A stretch of DNA of 64,000 bases from Myxococcales bacterium (GTDB taxonomy: Bacteria > Myxococcota_A > Polyangia > Polyangiales > Polyangiaceae): positions 1,054,001 through 1,118,000 of the forward strand of contig JADJQX010000001.1 of NCBI GenBank assembly GCA_016712525.1. Direction: 5' to 3'. Under the pieces are notes generated by a model that did no database searches, had not been told where the DNA came from, and saw nothing but the letters and a program-made list of their open reading frames with translations. Below, in pieces: positions 52,806 through 61,520 of this stretch (the stretch's first letter is position 1; each line of letters begins with the position of its first letter). The position numbers were made by a program, and so were the translations under genes.

Positions 52806-54060
52806 TCACCGCACCGGGGACGCCACGACGACCATCGCGGGGGTGCTCGCGGCGACGGCGTTTTGCGCGGCCGGCGCGCTCACCGGGGCCGGCGCGGGCG
52901 GAGCTTCGGCCGTGGGGGCCGGGCGACCCGCGAGCCACACCTCTCCCGCGAGGCCGAGCACGAGCGCCGCGGCGAAGAGCGCCGGGGCAGCCCACGGGGG
53001 CATCTTCGAGGCCGCTTCGGGCGTCGCGGGCTTCACCGCGCCCTCGGGGAGCGCGCGCATCTTGGTCTGCGGGTTCACCGGGGCGAACGCGAAGCCCGCT
53101 CCCGAGCCCGACGCCGAGGCCGACATCGACGCTGCCGAAGGGAGCGTGGGCGCGAACGCCATCGCGGGCGACATGCGCGGCGCAGGCGGGGCGAGATCGG
53201 CCATCCACCCGACGAGCGGCGCGGCAGGCGTGGGCAGGGGCGCCGCGCGCAGATCGTCGTACGACGGCGTGATGGGGGCGCTCGAGAGCGGCGCGGGCGA
53301 CGCCACCACGGGCTCCGCGCCCCACGCGACGAAGCTCGGCTCGGCCGCGGGCACATGGGCGCGCACGCGAGGCGCAAAACGAAGCTCCGGGAGGGGAGCG
53401 GGCGGCGGGAGCGACGGCGGGAGCGAGGCGAGGGGCGCGTCGTGCGGGGTCCTCCGCGTCGTCCCACACGCACGCCTCGACCTCGACGCCCTCGGCGACG
53501 TCACGCGTGGGGCGGGCCGTGGGCGGCTCGAGCTCGGCCCCGAACGAAGGCACGCGGGGCGCGCGCAAGGCGATCGAGCCCGCCGTCACCAGGTCCTCGT
53601 CGAGCGATGCGTCCATGACGGCCGAATCGCCGAGCCACTCGTGAGGCACCTCTTGGATCGCCGAGTCCCCGAGCCACTCGGCCGACACCTCACCCTCGGG
53701 CGCGGCGGGGCGGAACGAGAGCTTTCGCACGCCGGTCGGGCGCATCGAGTCCGAGAACCCGCCGATCGGAAACGGCACGGTGACCCAGTCGCGCTCGAAG
53801 CTCTCTTCGCCCACGAGCTCCACGAGGTCGCTCTCCGAGAGCTCGATCGACGTCTCGCCCACCGGCGCCGCCAGCGAGGCCTCGTCGCAAAAGGCCTCGA
53901 GCTTCGCGAGCTCCACCGAGTCGAGCGAGCCCCTCTCGTGCGCCTTGCGACCGGCCTCGCGCAGCGCGTCCCGCTCGATGCGCAGCGTGATGGCGCCCGA
54001 CGCGGTGACGGGCCGAGCCTTCCGAGACGGAGGCGGGAGGACGATGGGCGGCGAAGGCAT
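52806..54060 (-). pseudogene. Membrane-anchored hypothetical protein with a frameshift
   Basis: The N-terminal part starts at ATG 54060 (MPSPPIVLPPPSRKARPVTA). It is acidic with an internal repeat EWLGDSAIQEVPHEWLGDSA and runs to VWDDAEDP. Near 53450 the reading shifts to HDAPLASLPPSLPPPAPLPE and continues through a Pro/Ala-rich segment, one membrane helix (WAAPALFAAALVLGLAGEVW) and a short tail ending VVVASPVR. The joined product is about 417 residues. No family was recognised. It may be a recent pseudogene or carry a sequence error. Confidence 0.5.
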
Positions 54061-54266
54061 GAGCGCACCCTTCGCAAGAAGCAGGCCTACGCGAGCACCC
54101 TCCGGCGGCCCCCATGCACCGGTGGATCATCCCCCAAATTCCCGGAGAACCACCGAGGATCGATCCGATCACCGGTGCCTTTGGATCCACGAACGGGCCG
54201 TGCCTTGCTCTCGGAAAAGGTGCGACATCTCCGCACCTTACGACGGCCGGCGCCGAAGCACGGACC

Positions 54267-55061
54267 TCAGGGCTCTTGCGGCTTGGGCTCGGGGCAGATG
54301 CCGTTGTGGCCTTCGCAGCAGTCGGTGCGAAGCTCCGCGTTCTTGCACTTCGGCGCGGGCTGCCCGTCGCAGCACTTCACCTTGGCCGACATCCAGGTCT
54401 TCACCTTGGCGGCGAGCGACGCGCACTTCTTCGAGCACTCTTCTTCGCGCCCACGAGGCGACCATACGCGGCCGTCGACGAGGCATTTCGTGTGCTTCGG
54501 ATCGGACTCGGCCGTCTCGGCGCAGGCGCGCAACATGAGCCGGAAGAGATCCTCGGAGCGCTGTGCGCCGAACTGCTTGCAGCTCGTCTCGCACTCGGCC
54601 TTCTCGGCGGGCGTGGGCTTGCCGTTGTCGCACTTGGAGTAATCGGCCGTGGCGCGGCAGTCGGCGAGGGCGGTGCGGAGGTCGGCCGCGTGCCCGGTCA
54701 CCTGCTCTTCGAGGGTCTTCGCGTTCGCGCGCGAGGCCTCTTCTTGGGCGCGGGCCTTGGCGAGCTCCTCGTCCGCCTTCCTCGCTCCCTCCTCGCGGGC
54801 CTTGGCCTCGTCCTGGTGGCGCTTGTTCAGGCGCTCGACCGAGGCGAGGTCTTCTTTCACGGCGAGGCACTCGCTCGAGGTCGCGTCGGGGCATTTGTCG
54901 ACGCGGGCCTTCGCGTCCTTCAGGGCCTCGTCGCACCCTTTGGGGGTCGCGCAGCGGTGCGTGATCTGGCTCGTGAAGCCGTCGTCGCGGAGATCCGTGC
55001 AGGCCCACACGAAGAGGCCAGCGAGCGAGAGGCAGAGGGTGCGAGAGAGCCGGGCGGTCAT
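54267..55061 (-). CDS. Cys-rich coiled-coil lipoprotein
   Basis: A 264-residue exported protein. The N-terminal segment TLCLSLAGLFVWAC ends at a weak lipobox. A long Glu/Ala/Lys coiled coil (about residues 65-125: KRHQDEAKAREEGARKADEE) is followed by a domain with many cysteines (ECETSCKQFG, ECSKKCASL, KCCDGQPAPKC, DCCEGHNGIC), probably disulphide-linked. Function unknown. It lies 46 bases after the beta-propeller gene on the same strand. Confidence 0.68.
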   Translation of the reverse strand: MTARLSRTLCLSLAGLFVWACTDLRDDGFTSQITHRCATPKGCDEALKDAKARVDKCPDATSSECLAVKEDLASVERLNKRHQDEAKAREEGARKADEELAKARAQEEASRANAKTLEEQVTGHAADLRTALADCRATADYSKCDNGKPTPAEKAECETSCKQFGAQRSEDLFRLMLRACAETAESDPKHTKCLVDGRVWSPRGREEECSKKCASLAAKVKTWMSAKVKCCDGQPAPKCKNAELRTDCCEGHNGICPEPKPQEP

Positions 55062-55107
55062 GGCTCGAACTCTCGCACGAAGCCGCCCCGCCGCGAAGCG
55101 CCGACGT

Positions 55108-57378
55108 TCAGGGCACGAGCGAGAGGCTCGCCACGTCCGTGCCGAGGGCCGAGAGCTTCTGCACGCGTGCGCGCTCCTGGGCCACCGAGTACACGAGATC
55201 GTCCAAGAAGAGGCTGCGCTTCACGACCGACTGCGCGTTCGACCACCACGTCCCGCACTGGGCGCCGCGCACCCCGTGATCGACGCCCCCGAGCTTGCGA
55301 AATCCCTTCTTCACGTCGACCTCGTAGACGTAGAGGCCGCTGAACGCCATGGTGCCGCCGTTTCGGCCGTCGCCGCCGCCCTCGCACACCGTGATGGGCA
55401 CGCCGAGCAGGCCCTTCTCGGCGAAGTAGGTGAACGCAAGGTGGTCGGCCGCCGCCTCGGACGACGAGCCCCGGGTGCCTATTTTTTCCTTGTGGATGAG
55501 CGTGGGGGCCTTCGGGTCGGACACGTCGAACATCTGGAGGATGACGCCGTCGAAGTACGCGAAGTCCCCGTGATCGTTCGCGTCGAACCCGATCGACAAG
55601 AGGTGGTCGGGGTCGATGCGGTGCATGTAGGTCGAGAACCCTGGGATCTTGAGCTCGCCCATCACCTTGGGGTGCGCGGGCTCGGCCAGGTCGAGCACGA
55701 AGAGCGGATCGGTCTTCTTGAAGGTGACCACGTAGGCGCGCTCCTCGTCGAAGCGCACGGAGCGAATGTCCTCGCCGGGCGCGAGACCTGGGGTGGCCCC
55801 GACGCGCACGAGGTTGCCGTTCTTGGCCATGGCGAGCACCGAGACCACGCTCTCGGCCTTCGGATCGGGCACGCGGCCCTTCGTGGTGGCGACGCGCAGG
55901 TAGCCGTACCACTCGTCCATCGAGAGCTGATTCAACACGTGCCCGGGCACGACGCCGCTGCCCGCGTACTTCGTGTCGCCCGGGCGATCGCCGAGGCGAA
56001 AGGCGTGAATGTCCGTGAGCTCATTGTCTTTTTCGCCGAACGAGTACCAGCGCGACCCTGCGCCCCGCTGGTGGCGCGTGGCCATGTAGAGCCGATTGGA
56101 CGAGGCGAACACCGTGCCCGGCCGGCTCTCGATGGTGGCGGTCGTGGGTGCGTCGTTGCTTGTCATATCGAACGACGCGAGCGTGGTGTACGCGTGCCCG
56201 TCGCCCAGGGGCGAGACGTGGAGACCGTCGCAGAGGGCCTTGCCGACGCCCTTCTCGCGGAGCTCCGGGAACGCGAGCGCACGGCGGATGCGAGCCTCGT
56301 TCTCGGCGCGGAGGGCCGAGAGGCGCTTACGTACGTAGGACTCGGCGTATCCGCAATACGCCATGTCGCTCGGCCACGTGGCGTAGGTAGGGCGGTCGGG
56401 CTCGGCGTCGGCCACCACGGTGTGCACGACGTTGCCGATGCGGCGCGACGCGATGAACGACCCCGAGAGGCCGAAGCTCCGCACCACCTTGGGAGCGGCT
56501 CTATCGTGCACGTCGAGCACGGTGACCTTCGTGCGCGTGCCGTCGGAGCCGAGCTCGCAGTCGTACCCGTAGCGGCACCGCGGCTGCGTGGGCATGCCGA
56601 TCGACTCGTAGACCACCACCCTGTCGCCCTCGAGCAGCATCTCGCGCACTTGGCTCCTCTCGGCCGCGGTGCCGAGGCGGGTCACCGACACCACGCGCGG
56701 AGAGAGGGCCTCGACGATGCGGAGCGCCCCGTTCATGGCAAAATACACGTATCGTCCGTCGGTCTTGACGATGTCGGCCTCGTCCACGTCGGCGAGCTGC
56801 GTGTTGGTGCGCGAGTGCTCTTTGGCCTTGGGGGGCTCCATGCGGCCGGACACCACGGTGGCCCCCATCCGAACCCTCGGCGTGGGCGTGGCGTGCGAGC
56901 CACCGAGGCGCCCGTAGCCCGAGCCATAGCCCGAGCTTCCTCCGGCACCGGCCATCGACCGAGTCCTGATATCAAGGGCGGAGCCATAGCGCTCGCGCAT
57001 GCATTCGACCTGGTTTTCTCGGTACGACGAGAGCTCGTCGTCGAGCTCTTCGTGCATGCGGACGATGGTGGCCTCGGCCTCTCGCTTCGCGCGCGCCTGG
57101 AGATCGGCGCAGCTCGACGTGGAGAGGCGCGCTTCGACGAGCTTGTTCTCGTCCGGCTCTCCGGGCATCGCCGCGGTGATCTGCGGAGGAGGAGCGAGCA
57201 CACGTGGAGCCTTGGGCGGAGGGGCAGGCTCCGGTGCGGGCGCTTCGTTCTTCGCGGCGGCGGGCGCGCGGGGCGGCGGCGCCGGAGCGGGTGGAGCGCA
57301 CGCCCCAAGGAGGGACGCGGGCACGAGGGCGAGCACGAGGAGCGAGGCGCAGACGCGCCCGAGAGGGGAGAGTCCCAT
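55108..57378 (-). CDS. Secreted beta-propeller lipoprotein (PF09826-type)
   Basis: A 756-residue protein starting at ATG 57378 (MGLSPLGRVCASLLVLALVP) with lipobox LGAC and a Pro/Ala linker. From about residue 190 it has the features of the beta-propeller family named PF09826: TNTQLADVDEADIVKTDGRY, YVYFAMNGALRIVEA, VLNQLSMDEWYGYLRVATTK, RSVRFDEERAYVVTFKKTDP and MHRIDPDHLLSIGFD. The Asp-rich DVDEADIVKTDG is the best family marker. It probably sits on the cell surface; the biochemical role of the family is not known to me. Confidence 0.85.
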   Translation of the reverse strand: MGLSPLGRVCASLLVLALVPASLLGACAPPAPAPPPRAPAAAKNEAPAPEPAPPPKAPRVLAPPPQITAAMPGEPDENKLVEARLSTSSCADLQARAKREAEATIVRMHEELDDELSSYRENQVECMRERYGSALDIRTRSMAGAGGSSGYGSGYGRLGGSHATPTPRVRMGATVVSGRMEPPKAKEHSRTNTQLADVDEADIVKTDGRYVYFAMNGALRIVEALSPRVVSVTRLGTAAERSQVREMLLEGDRVVVYESIGMPTQPRCRYGYDCELGSDGTRTKVTVLDVHDRAAPKVVRSFGLSGSFIASRRIGNVVHTVVADAEPDRPTYATWPSDMAYCGYAESYVRKRLSALRAENEARIRRALAFPELREKGVGKALCDGLHVSPLGDGHAYTTLASFDMTSNDAPTTATIESRPGTVFASSNRLYMATRHQRGAGSRWYSFGEKDNELTDIHAFRLGDRPGDTKYAGSGVVPGHVLNQLSMDEWYGYLRVATTKGRVPDPKAESVVSVLAMAKNGNLVRVGATPGLAPGEDIRSVRFDEERAYVVTFKKTDPLFVLDLAEPAHPKVMGELKIPGFSTYMHRIDPDHLLSIGFDANDHGDFAYFDGVILQMFDVSDPKAPTLIHKEKIGTRGSSSEAAADHLAFTYFAEKGLLGVPITVCEGGGDGRNGGTMAFSGLYVYEVDVKKGFRKLGGVDHGVRGAQCGTWWSNAQSVVKRSLFLDDLVYSVAQERARVQKLSALGTDVASLSLVP

Positions 57379-57486
57379 GGGCAAGCTGAGACACGCCGAG
57401 GGCGCGAGAGTTCCCCCCAATCACCTCCGTCCGCGAGGGAGCGCGACGGCCCCCGCGGGAGGCCTCGGAGGATGTAAGCTCGGGCC

Positions 57487-58962
57487 ATGGGAGCCAGGGG
57501 GCATGATCGCATCCGAGCGGGACGTTCCGCGCTCTTCGTCGTCCTCGCGCTCGCCCTCACGGGGTGCGCGAAGGGCTGCTTTCGGCCCCACACGGAGAAG
57601 GTGCTCCGCGGCCCGGTGAAGCTCACCGTGACGACCTCGACGGACGTCTACAACGCGGGCGTCCACACGTCTCACACGCTCGAGGTCGCGGCCGCGACGC
57701 CTTACAAAATCGGGGTCCCGTGCGACAAACCCGACCTCGACGAGAACGACGCGGGCACCCTCGTCGCTTGGAAATGCCCTCGCGACGAGGCGTGGTCGCT
57801 CTCGCGCATCGTCGGCGCACACCACTACGAGGAGCGCCGTCTCGGCGATCTCGGCGCGGGGAAAGAGGCGACGTTCGGCAAGGTAAAGTCGCTTTACGAC
57901 TCGATCGAGAGCATCACGGCCGACCTGAACGAGCGCGGAACCTCGCGGCCCCGGCTCGAGGTGCTCGAGTGGCTCACGCAGGATCTCCGCACCGAACGAG
58001 GGGCCGAGGGCGTCGCGGCCCTCTTCGCCGAGGCCGCGCGCTACCCCGCCGAGCGCGATCAGGATCCGTGGACGACGGCGCTCGAAAAGGCCTCGCACCC
58101 CGAGCGCGACGCCCTCCACACGAAGCTCTGCCCGCAGCTCGCCGACCCGCAGACCGAAGCGGTGACGTACGCGCACGCCGCTCAGGTCTGCCCGCTCGAG
58201 GCCCGGCACGGCGAGGTGGCGCTCGCGCGGCTCGTCGCAGATCCAGGGCCGAAGCCCGTGCCCCTCGGCCAGACCCCGTGGCTCGCGTTCGTGGCCGCGG
58301 CCCGCCCGCCCGCGAACGCCGGACAGTCCGCGTGCAAGGCCCTCTCGAGCGGCGCATACCTCGAGTATCTAAGAGCAGAACGCGCCGCGGTCGTCGCCGT
58401 GACCGGCACGAAATGCGAGGCCGCCGCGTCCGTTGCGTGTGTGTCGCTCGCCGTCTGCGAGGGGCACGTCTGCGCCGAGGCCGAGGTGAAGGCGCGCCTC
58501 GCCGCGTGGGTGAAGAACGCGGACGGCGACCCCTACGCGATCCGACCGGGGCTCGCCTTCCCGCACGCGATCGCGCTGACCGCCGCCGCCTATGCGAACG
58601 GCCCGCTGTCGCCCGACCTCGTCCGACGGCGAGAACGTGCAGAATACACCCCCAACGAAGCGGCCGAAGGCCCCCCGTGCACGGACACGACGCTCGCGAC
58701 CGGCGCGCCGTGCCGATGCCTCCGCCCGGCGACCGTCGCGCAAATCTGCGAGACCCCCTCGAGCTCGCGCACGGTGCGTGCAGGCGAGTGCGCGACCGCG
58801 TTCGACGACCAGAAGCGCACCCGCGGGCCCTCGACCCGCAACTGCGTCCCCGACGAAGGCGCGACGTGCGTGTCTTCGTTCGAGTGCTGCGCGCCGCTCG
58901 TCTGCCGCTCCCGAGGAGCGGGCTCCACGTGCCAGAAGCCGGGAGACGCCGGCGCGCGCTGA
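57487..58962 (+). CDS. Lipoprotein of unknown function
   Basis: A 491-residue predicted lipoprotein: RSALFVVLALALTGC, lipobox LTGC. The mature protein is alpha-rich with scattered cysteines. Its C-terminus (CVPDEGATCVSSFECCAPLV, CRSRGAGSTCQKPG) looks like a small disulphide knot of the type seen in spider-toxin-like or Dickkopf-like folds. No enzymatic motif was found. It is divergent from the beta-propeller gene at 57378. Confidence 0.65.
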   Translation: MGARGHDRIRAGRSALFVVLALALTGCAKGCFRPHTEKVLRGPVKLTVTTSTDVYNAGVHTSHTLEVAAATPYKIGVPCDKPDLDENDAGTLVAWKCPRDEAWSLSRIVGAHHYEERRLGDLGAGKEATFGKVKSLYDSIESITADLNERGTSRPRLEVLEWLTQDLRTERGAEGVAALFAEAARYPAERDQDPWTTALEKASHPERDALHTKLCPQLADPQTEAVTYAHAAQVCPLEARHGEVALARLVADPGPKPVPLGQTPWLAFVAAARPPANAGQSACKALSSGAYLEYLRAERAAVVAVTGTKCEAAASVACVSLAVCEGHVCAEAEVKARLAAWVKNADGDPYAIRPGLAFPHAIALTAAAYANGPLSPDLVRRRERAEYTPNEAAEGPPCTDTTLATGAPCRCLRPATVAQICETPSSSRTVRAGECATAFDDQKRTRGPSTRNCVPDEGATCVSSFECCAPLVCRSRGAGSTCQKPGDAGAR

Positions 58963-58971
58963 GGAGAGTCG

Positions 58972-60147
58972 CTACTTCTTCACGTTGGCGAACATGCCCT
59001 TCTCGGAGGGCGCGAGCTTCAGGTTCGAGGGCAGATCGGCGAGGCTCGCGCTCGAGTATTTGATGTCGTATCCCGTGTTCTGCACGGGGATGAGCTGCAC
59101 CTGCGCGAGCGTGAGCGTGGCCTCGTCGAAGAGGGCGCGGCCGATGTAGTTCTTCGCCTGGGCGGCGAGGTTCGGGTGCAAGAAATTGCCGAGGCTCTCG
59201 AAGATGACGCCGGTCTTCCCGTCGCTCTTGCGAACGACGCGGAGAGGCTTCCACACGTGGGGGCCGCTGCCGAAGACCACGTCGCCGCCGTAGACCTTCA
59301 CGAACTCGATGCCCGCGTTGACGAGCTCGTCCTGCGTGGCGGCGTTCATGCTGTGAATGGCCACGATGCGGAGATCGGCGGGCGCGGCGCGGAGCTTCTC
59401 GAAGAGGGCGCGTTTGTCGTTGGCGCAGGCCGAGAGCGCGCACGACTTGCGGCTCCCGATGTAGAAGCTGCCGAAGGCCACGCGCACGTCGCGGTTGCCG
59501 GCGCGGAGCGTGACGAGGCTCGGCTCGTTCTTGTTCGCGGCCGTGGGGCCGACGCCGTGGAACGCGTGGGTCGCGTCGGCGAGCGTGCCCACTTCGCGCG
59601 CGGTCATGCCTTCGCCGTCGGGCGAGGTGCAGTCACGCGAGTGGTTGTTCGAGAGGCCGACCAGGTTGAAGCCCCGGTCCATGGCCTGCCGCAGGTTCTC
59701 TTTGCGGGAGACGAAGGCGTACGACTTTCCGGGCGTGTACACGCTGTCGAAGGTCTCGCAGCGCGAGCCGACCACGGTCTCCCAGTTGATGTAGTTGATG
59801 TGGCCGCGGTAGGCCTTGCCGCTCGCGTCGAAGCGGTCGAGGGCCTTGCCGTAGTCGGCCGCGATCGGGTCTTGTTGGTGGGTGCGCGACCACGCCGCGT
59901 CGCCCACGCCGCGCACGTCGACGAGGCCCGAGAGCTCCGTCACGTCGAGCGGGGCCGGGAGGCGACGGGAGGCCGTGTCGGTCTCGTCGGGCTCGGTGAT
60001 GGGCACGCCGAGCGCGTCGGCACCTTCACCGGACTCTCCGTCGCCCTCGGCCCCGGGGGGCGCGCCGTCGACGGTGACCTCGGCCGTGCACGCGGCGAGG
60101 AGGGCGAGGAGGGCGAGGGACAGGGGGAGGACGGCGAGCTTCCGCAT
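58972..60147 (-). CDS. CapA-family (PGA_cap) metallophosphatase-like lipoprotein
   Basis: A 391-residue lipoprotein (LALLALLAACTAE, lipobox LAAC). It shows the CapA pattern: INYINWETVVG, FNLVGLSNNHSRDCTSPDGE, THAFHGVGP, VAIHSMNAATQDELVNAGIE and the terminal VVFGSGPHVWKPLRVV with GVIFESLGNFL. In family members the Asn/His residues bind metal, and the proteins act in poly-gamma-glutamate or other envelope polymer metabolism. The initial DVRGVGDAAWSR differs from the usual GDxxL motif. No other capsule gene is nearby, so the role is uncertain. Confidence 0.82.
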   Translation of the reverse strand: MRKLAVLPLSLALLALLAACTAEVTVDGAPPGAEGDGESGEGADALGVPITEPDETDTASRRLPAPLDVTELSGLVDVRGVGDAAWSRTHQQDPIAADYGKALDRFDASGKAYRGHINYINWETVVGSRCETFDSVYTPGKSYAFVSRKENLRQAMDRGFNLVGLSNNHSRDCTSPDGEGMTAREVGTLADATHAFHGVGPTAANKNEPSLVTLRAGNRDVRVAFGSFYIGSRKSCALSACANDKRALFEKLRAAPADLRIVAIHSMNAATQDELVNAGIEFVKVYGGDVVFGSGPHVWKPLRVVRKSDGKTGVIFESLGNFLHPNLAAQAKNYIGRALFDEATLTLAQVQLIPVQNTGYDIKYSSASLADLPSNLKLAPSEKGMFANVKK

Positions 60148-60317
60148 CGTCGGCTCTCATAGCGCGAAGGGGACGCGGGGGCTCGTGAAAGGGCCGGAAG
60201 GGTCGGCCGCGGGACGCTTTGGGGGCGTGGGCCCGCAATGCGTGTAGTTTCGGGGGGTTGGCGCGACCGTCGGTCGGTTTTCCAAAGCCCGACGCGTCGC
60301 TTCGTGCGCCACGAGCC

Positions 60318-61232
60318 TCACCGGTAGCTCTGCACGACCCCGTTCCCCTGGAGCGTCCGCCCATACCGGACGAGGGCATCCTTCAACGTCGAGGACGCCC
60401 GCGTCTTATGCATGTCGGCCCGGTAGAGCAGCATGATCTTGTCGTGCACCGAGGGCAGCGACGGGTGGAGCCGCACGAGCTTCCCCTCGTGGCCGTACGC
60501 CGCCACCCTCCGCGGGAGCACGGCGATGCCGAGGCCCGCGAGCGCGAGGCTCTTCACCTGCTCGAGGTCGCCGCAGACGAGCCTGCGTGTCACGGAGAAC
60601 CCCTCCTTCGCGAGCATGTCGAGCAGGGCTACGCCCTCGTTCACCCGACCGGCGTAGATGACCGGGCCCGCCGCATAGACGACCTGCGCCTCCTCACGCG
60701 TCGCGTGCCGCTTGGCGCCTTCGGCCACGAGCACGTCGACCGCGTCCTCGAAGAGCTCCACCATGACGAGGTCGTCGTGCGGCGTGGGGTTCACCACGAT
60801 GCCGAAGTGCACGTCGCGCGAGAGCACCTTGTCGCGCACCACGGCCGACGGATCGTTCGAGAGCAGCACCTCGAGCCCCGGGTGCTCCTCGTAAAGACCA
60901 CGCATGAACTGCGGCAAAAAATAGGCTCCGAGCGACTCGTGGCACCCGATGACGAAGCTGCCGTAGTCCCCCTTTTCGAGGCCTCGCACGCGCTCTTCGG
61001 CCTCGTCGAGCAGCGCGAGCACACGCGTCGTGTATTTGCGGAGCTCTTCCCCCGTGGCCGTGAGGCGCACGCCGTTCCGCTCCCGCGTGAAGAGCGTGGT
61101 CTCGAGGCGGGCCTCCAGGTTCTGGATGGCGACCGACACCGTGGGCTGGCTCACGCCGAGCGCACGCGCCGCCCCCGTGAGGCTCTGGCTCTTGGCGACC
61201 GCGCAAAAATAACGAAGCGACTGGAGGTCCAT
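60318..61232 (-). CDS. LysR-family transcriptional regulator
   Basis: A 304-residue LysR-type regulator. The N-terminal helix-turn-helix is standard: MDLQSLRYFCAVAKSQSLTG, AARALGVSQPTVSVAIQNLE and ARLETTLFTRERNGVRLTAT. The C-terminal effector-binding domain follows (IGCHESLGAYFLPQFMRGLY, GIVVNPTPHDDLVMVELFED, LGIAVLPRRVAAYGHEGKLV). ATG 61232 gives the family N-terminus. It is divergent from the cytochrome-type gene at 61521, and the dyad at 61402-61418 between them fits a LysR site, so it may control that gene. Confidence 0.92.
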   Translation of the reverse strand: MDLQSLRYFCAVAKSQSLTGAARALGVSQPTVSVAIQNLEARLETTLFTRERNGVRLTATGEELRKYTTRVLALLDEAEERVRGLEKGDYGSFVIGCHESLGAYFLPQFMRGLYEEHPGLEVLLSNDPSAVVRDKVLSRDVHFGIVVNPTPHDDLVMVELFEDAVDVLVAEGAKRHATREEAQVVYAAGPVIYAGRVNEGVALLDMLAKEGFSVTRRLVCGDLEQVKSLALAGLGIAVLPRRVAAYGHEGKLVRLHPSLPSVHDKIMLLYRADMHKTRASSTLKDALVRYGRTLQGNGVVQSYR

Positions 61233-61401
61233 TCCGTCGAACGCGAGCCTACCAGGGACGAGCTCACGAGCTGCGCACGGTTTGCGTGGGCGGGCTTTGG
61301 ATGCGCGAAGGCCGCGCGCCATTCAGGCCCCAAGCTCTTTTTCGCTGGGCTCTGAGCGAGTGATTTCAAGGAGTTGCTGGATTTCGGCGCATCGAGCGAC
61401 G

Positions 61402-61418
61402 CATAGGCCGCGCCTATG
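61402..61418. promoter_or_regulatory. Perfect dyad, candidate LysR-type operator
   Basis: CATAGGCCGCGCCTATG is a 7-bp perfect inverted repeat with a 3-bp centre, and it satisfies the T-N11-A rule of LysR sites. It lies in the 288-bp divergent region between the LysR gene (61232) and the gene at 61521. Confidence 0.6.
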
Positions 61419-61520
61419 GGTCCCATCGCCAAAGGCCCCGTTCCGCCCGCGGGTGAAGTGCCCCACGCTGAAGGGCTCGCGGGGGTGCGACGAGGCACCA
61501 CCGCCCACCAGGGAGGCTTC

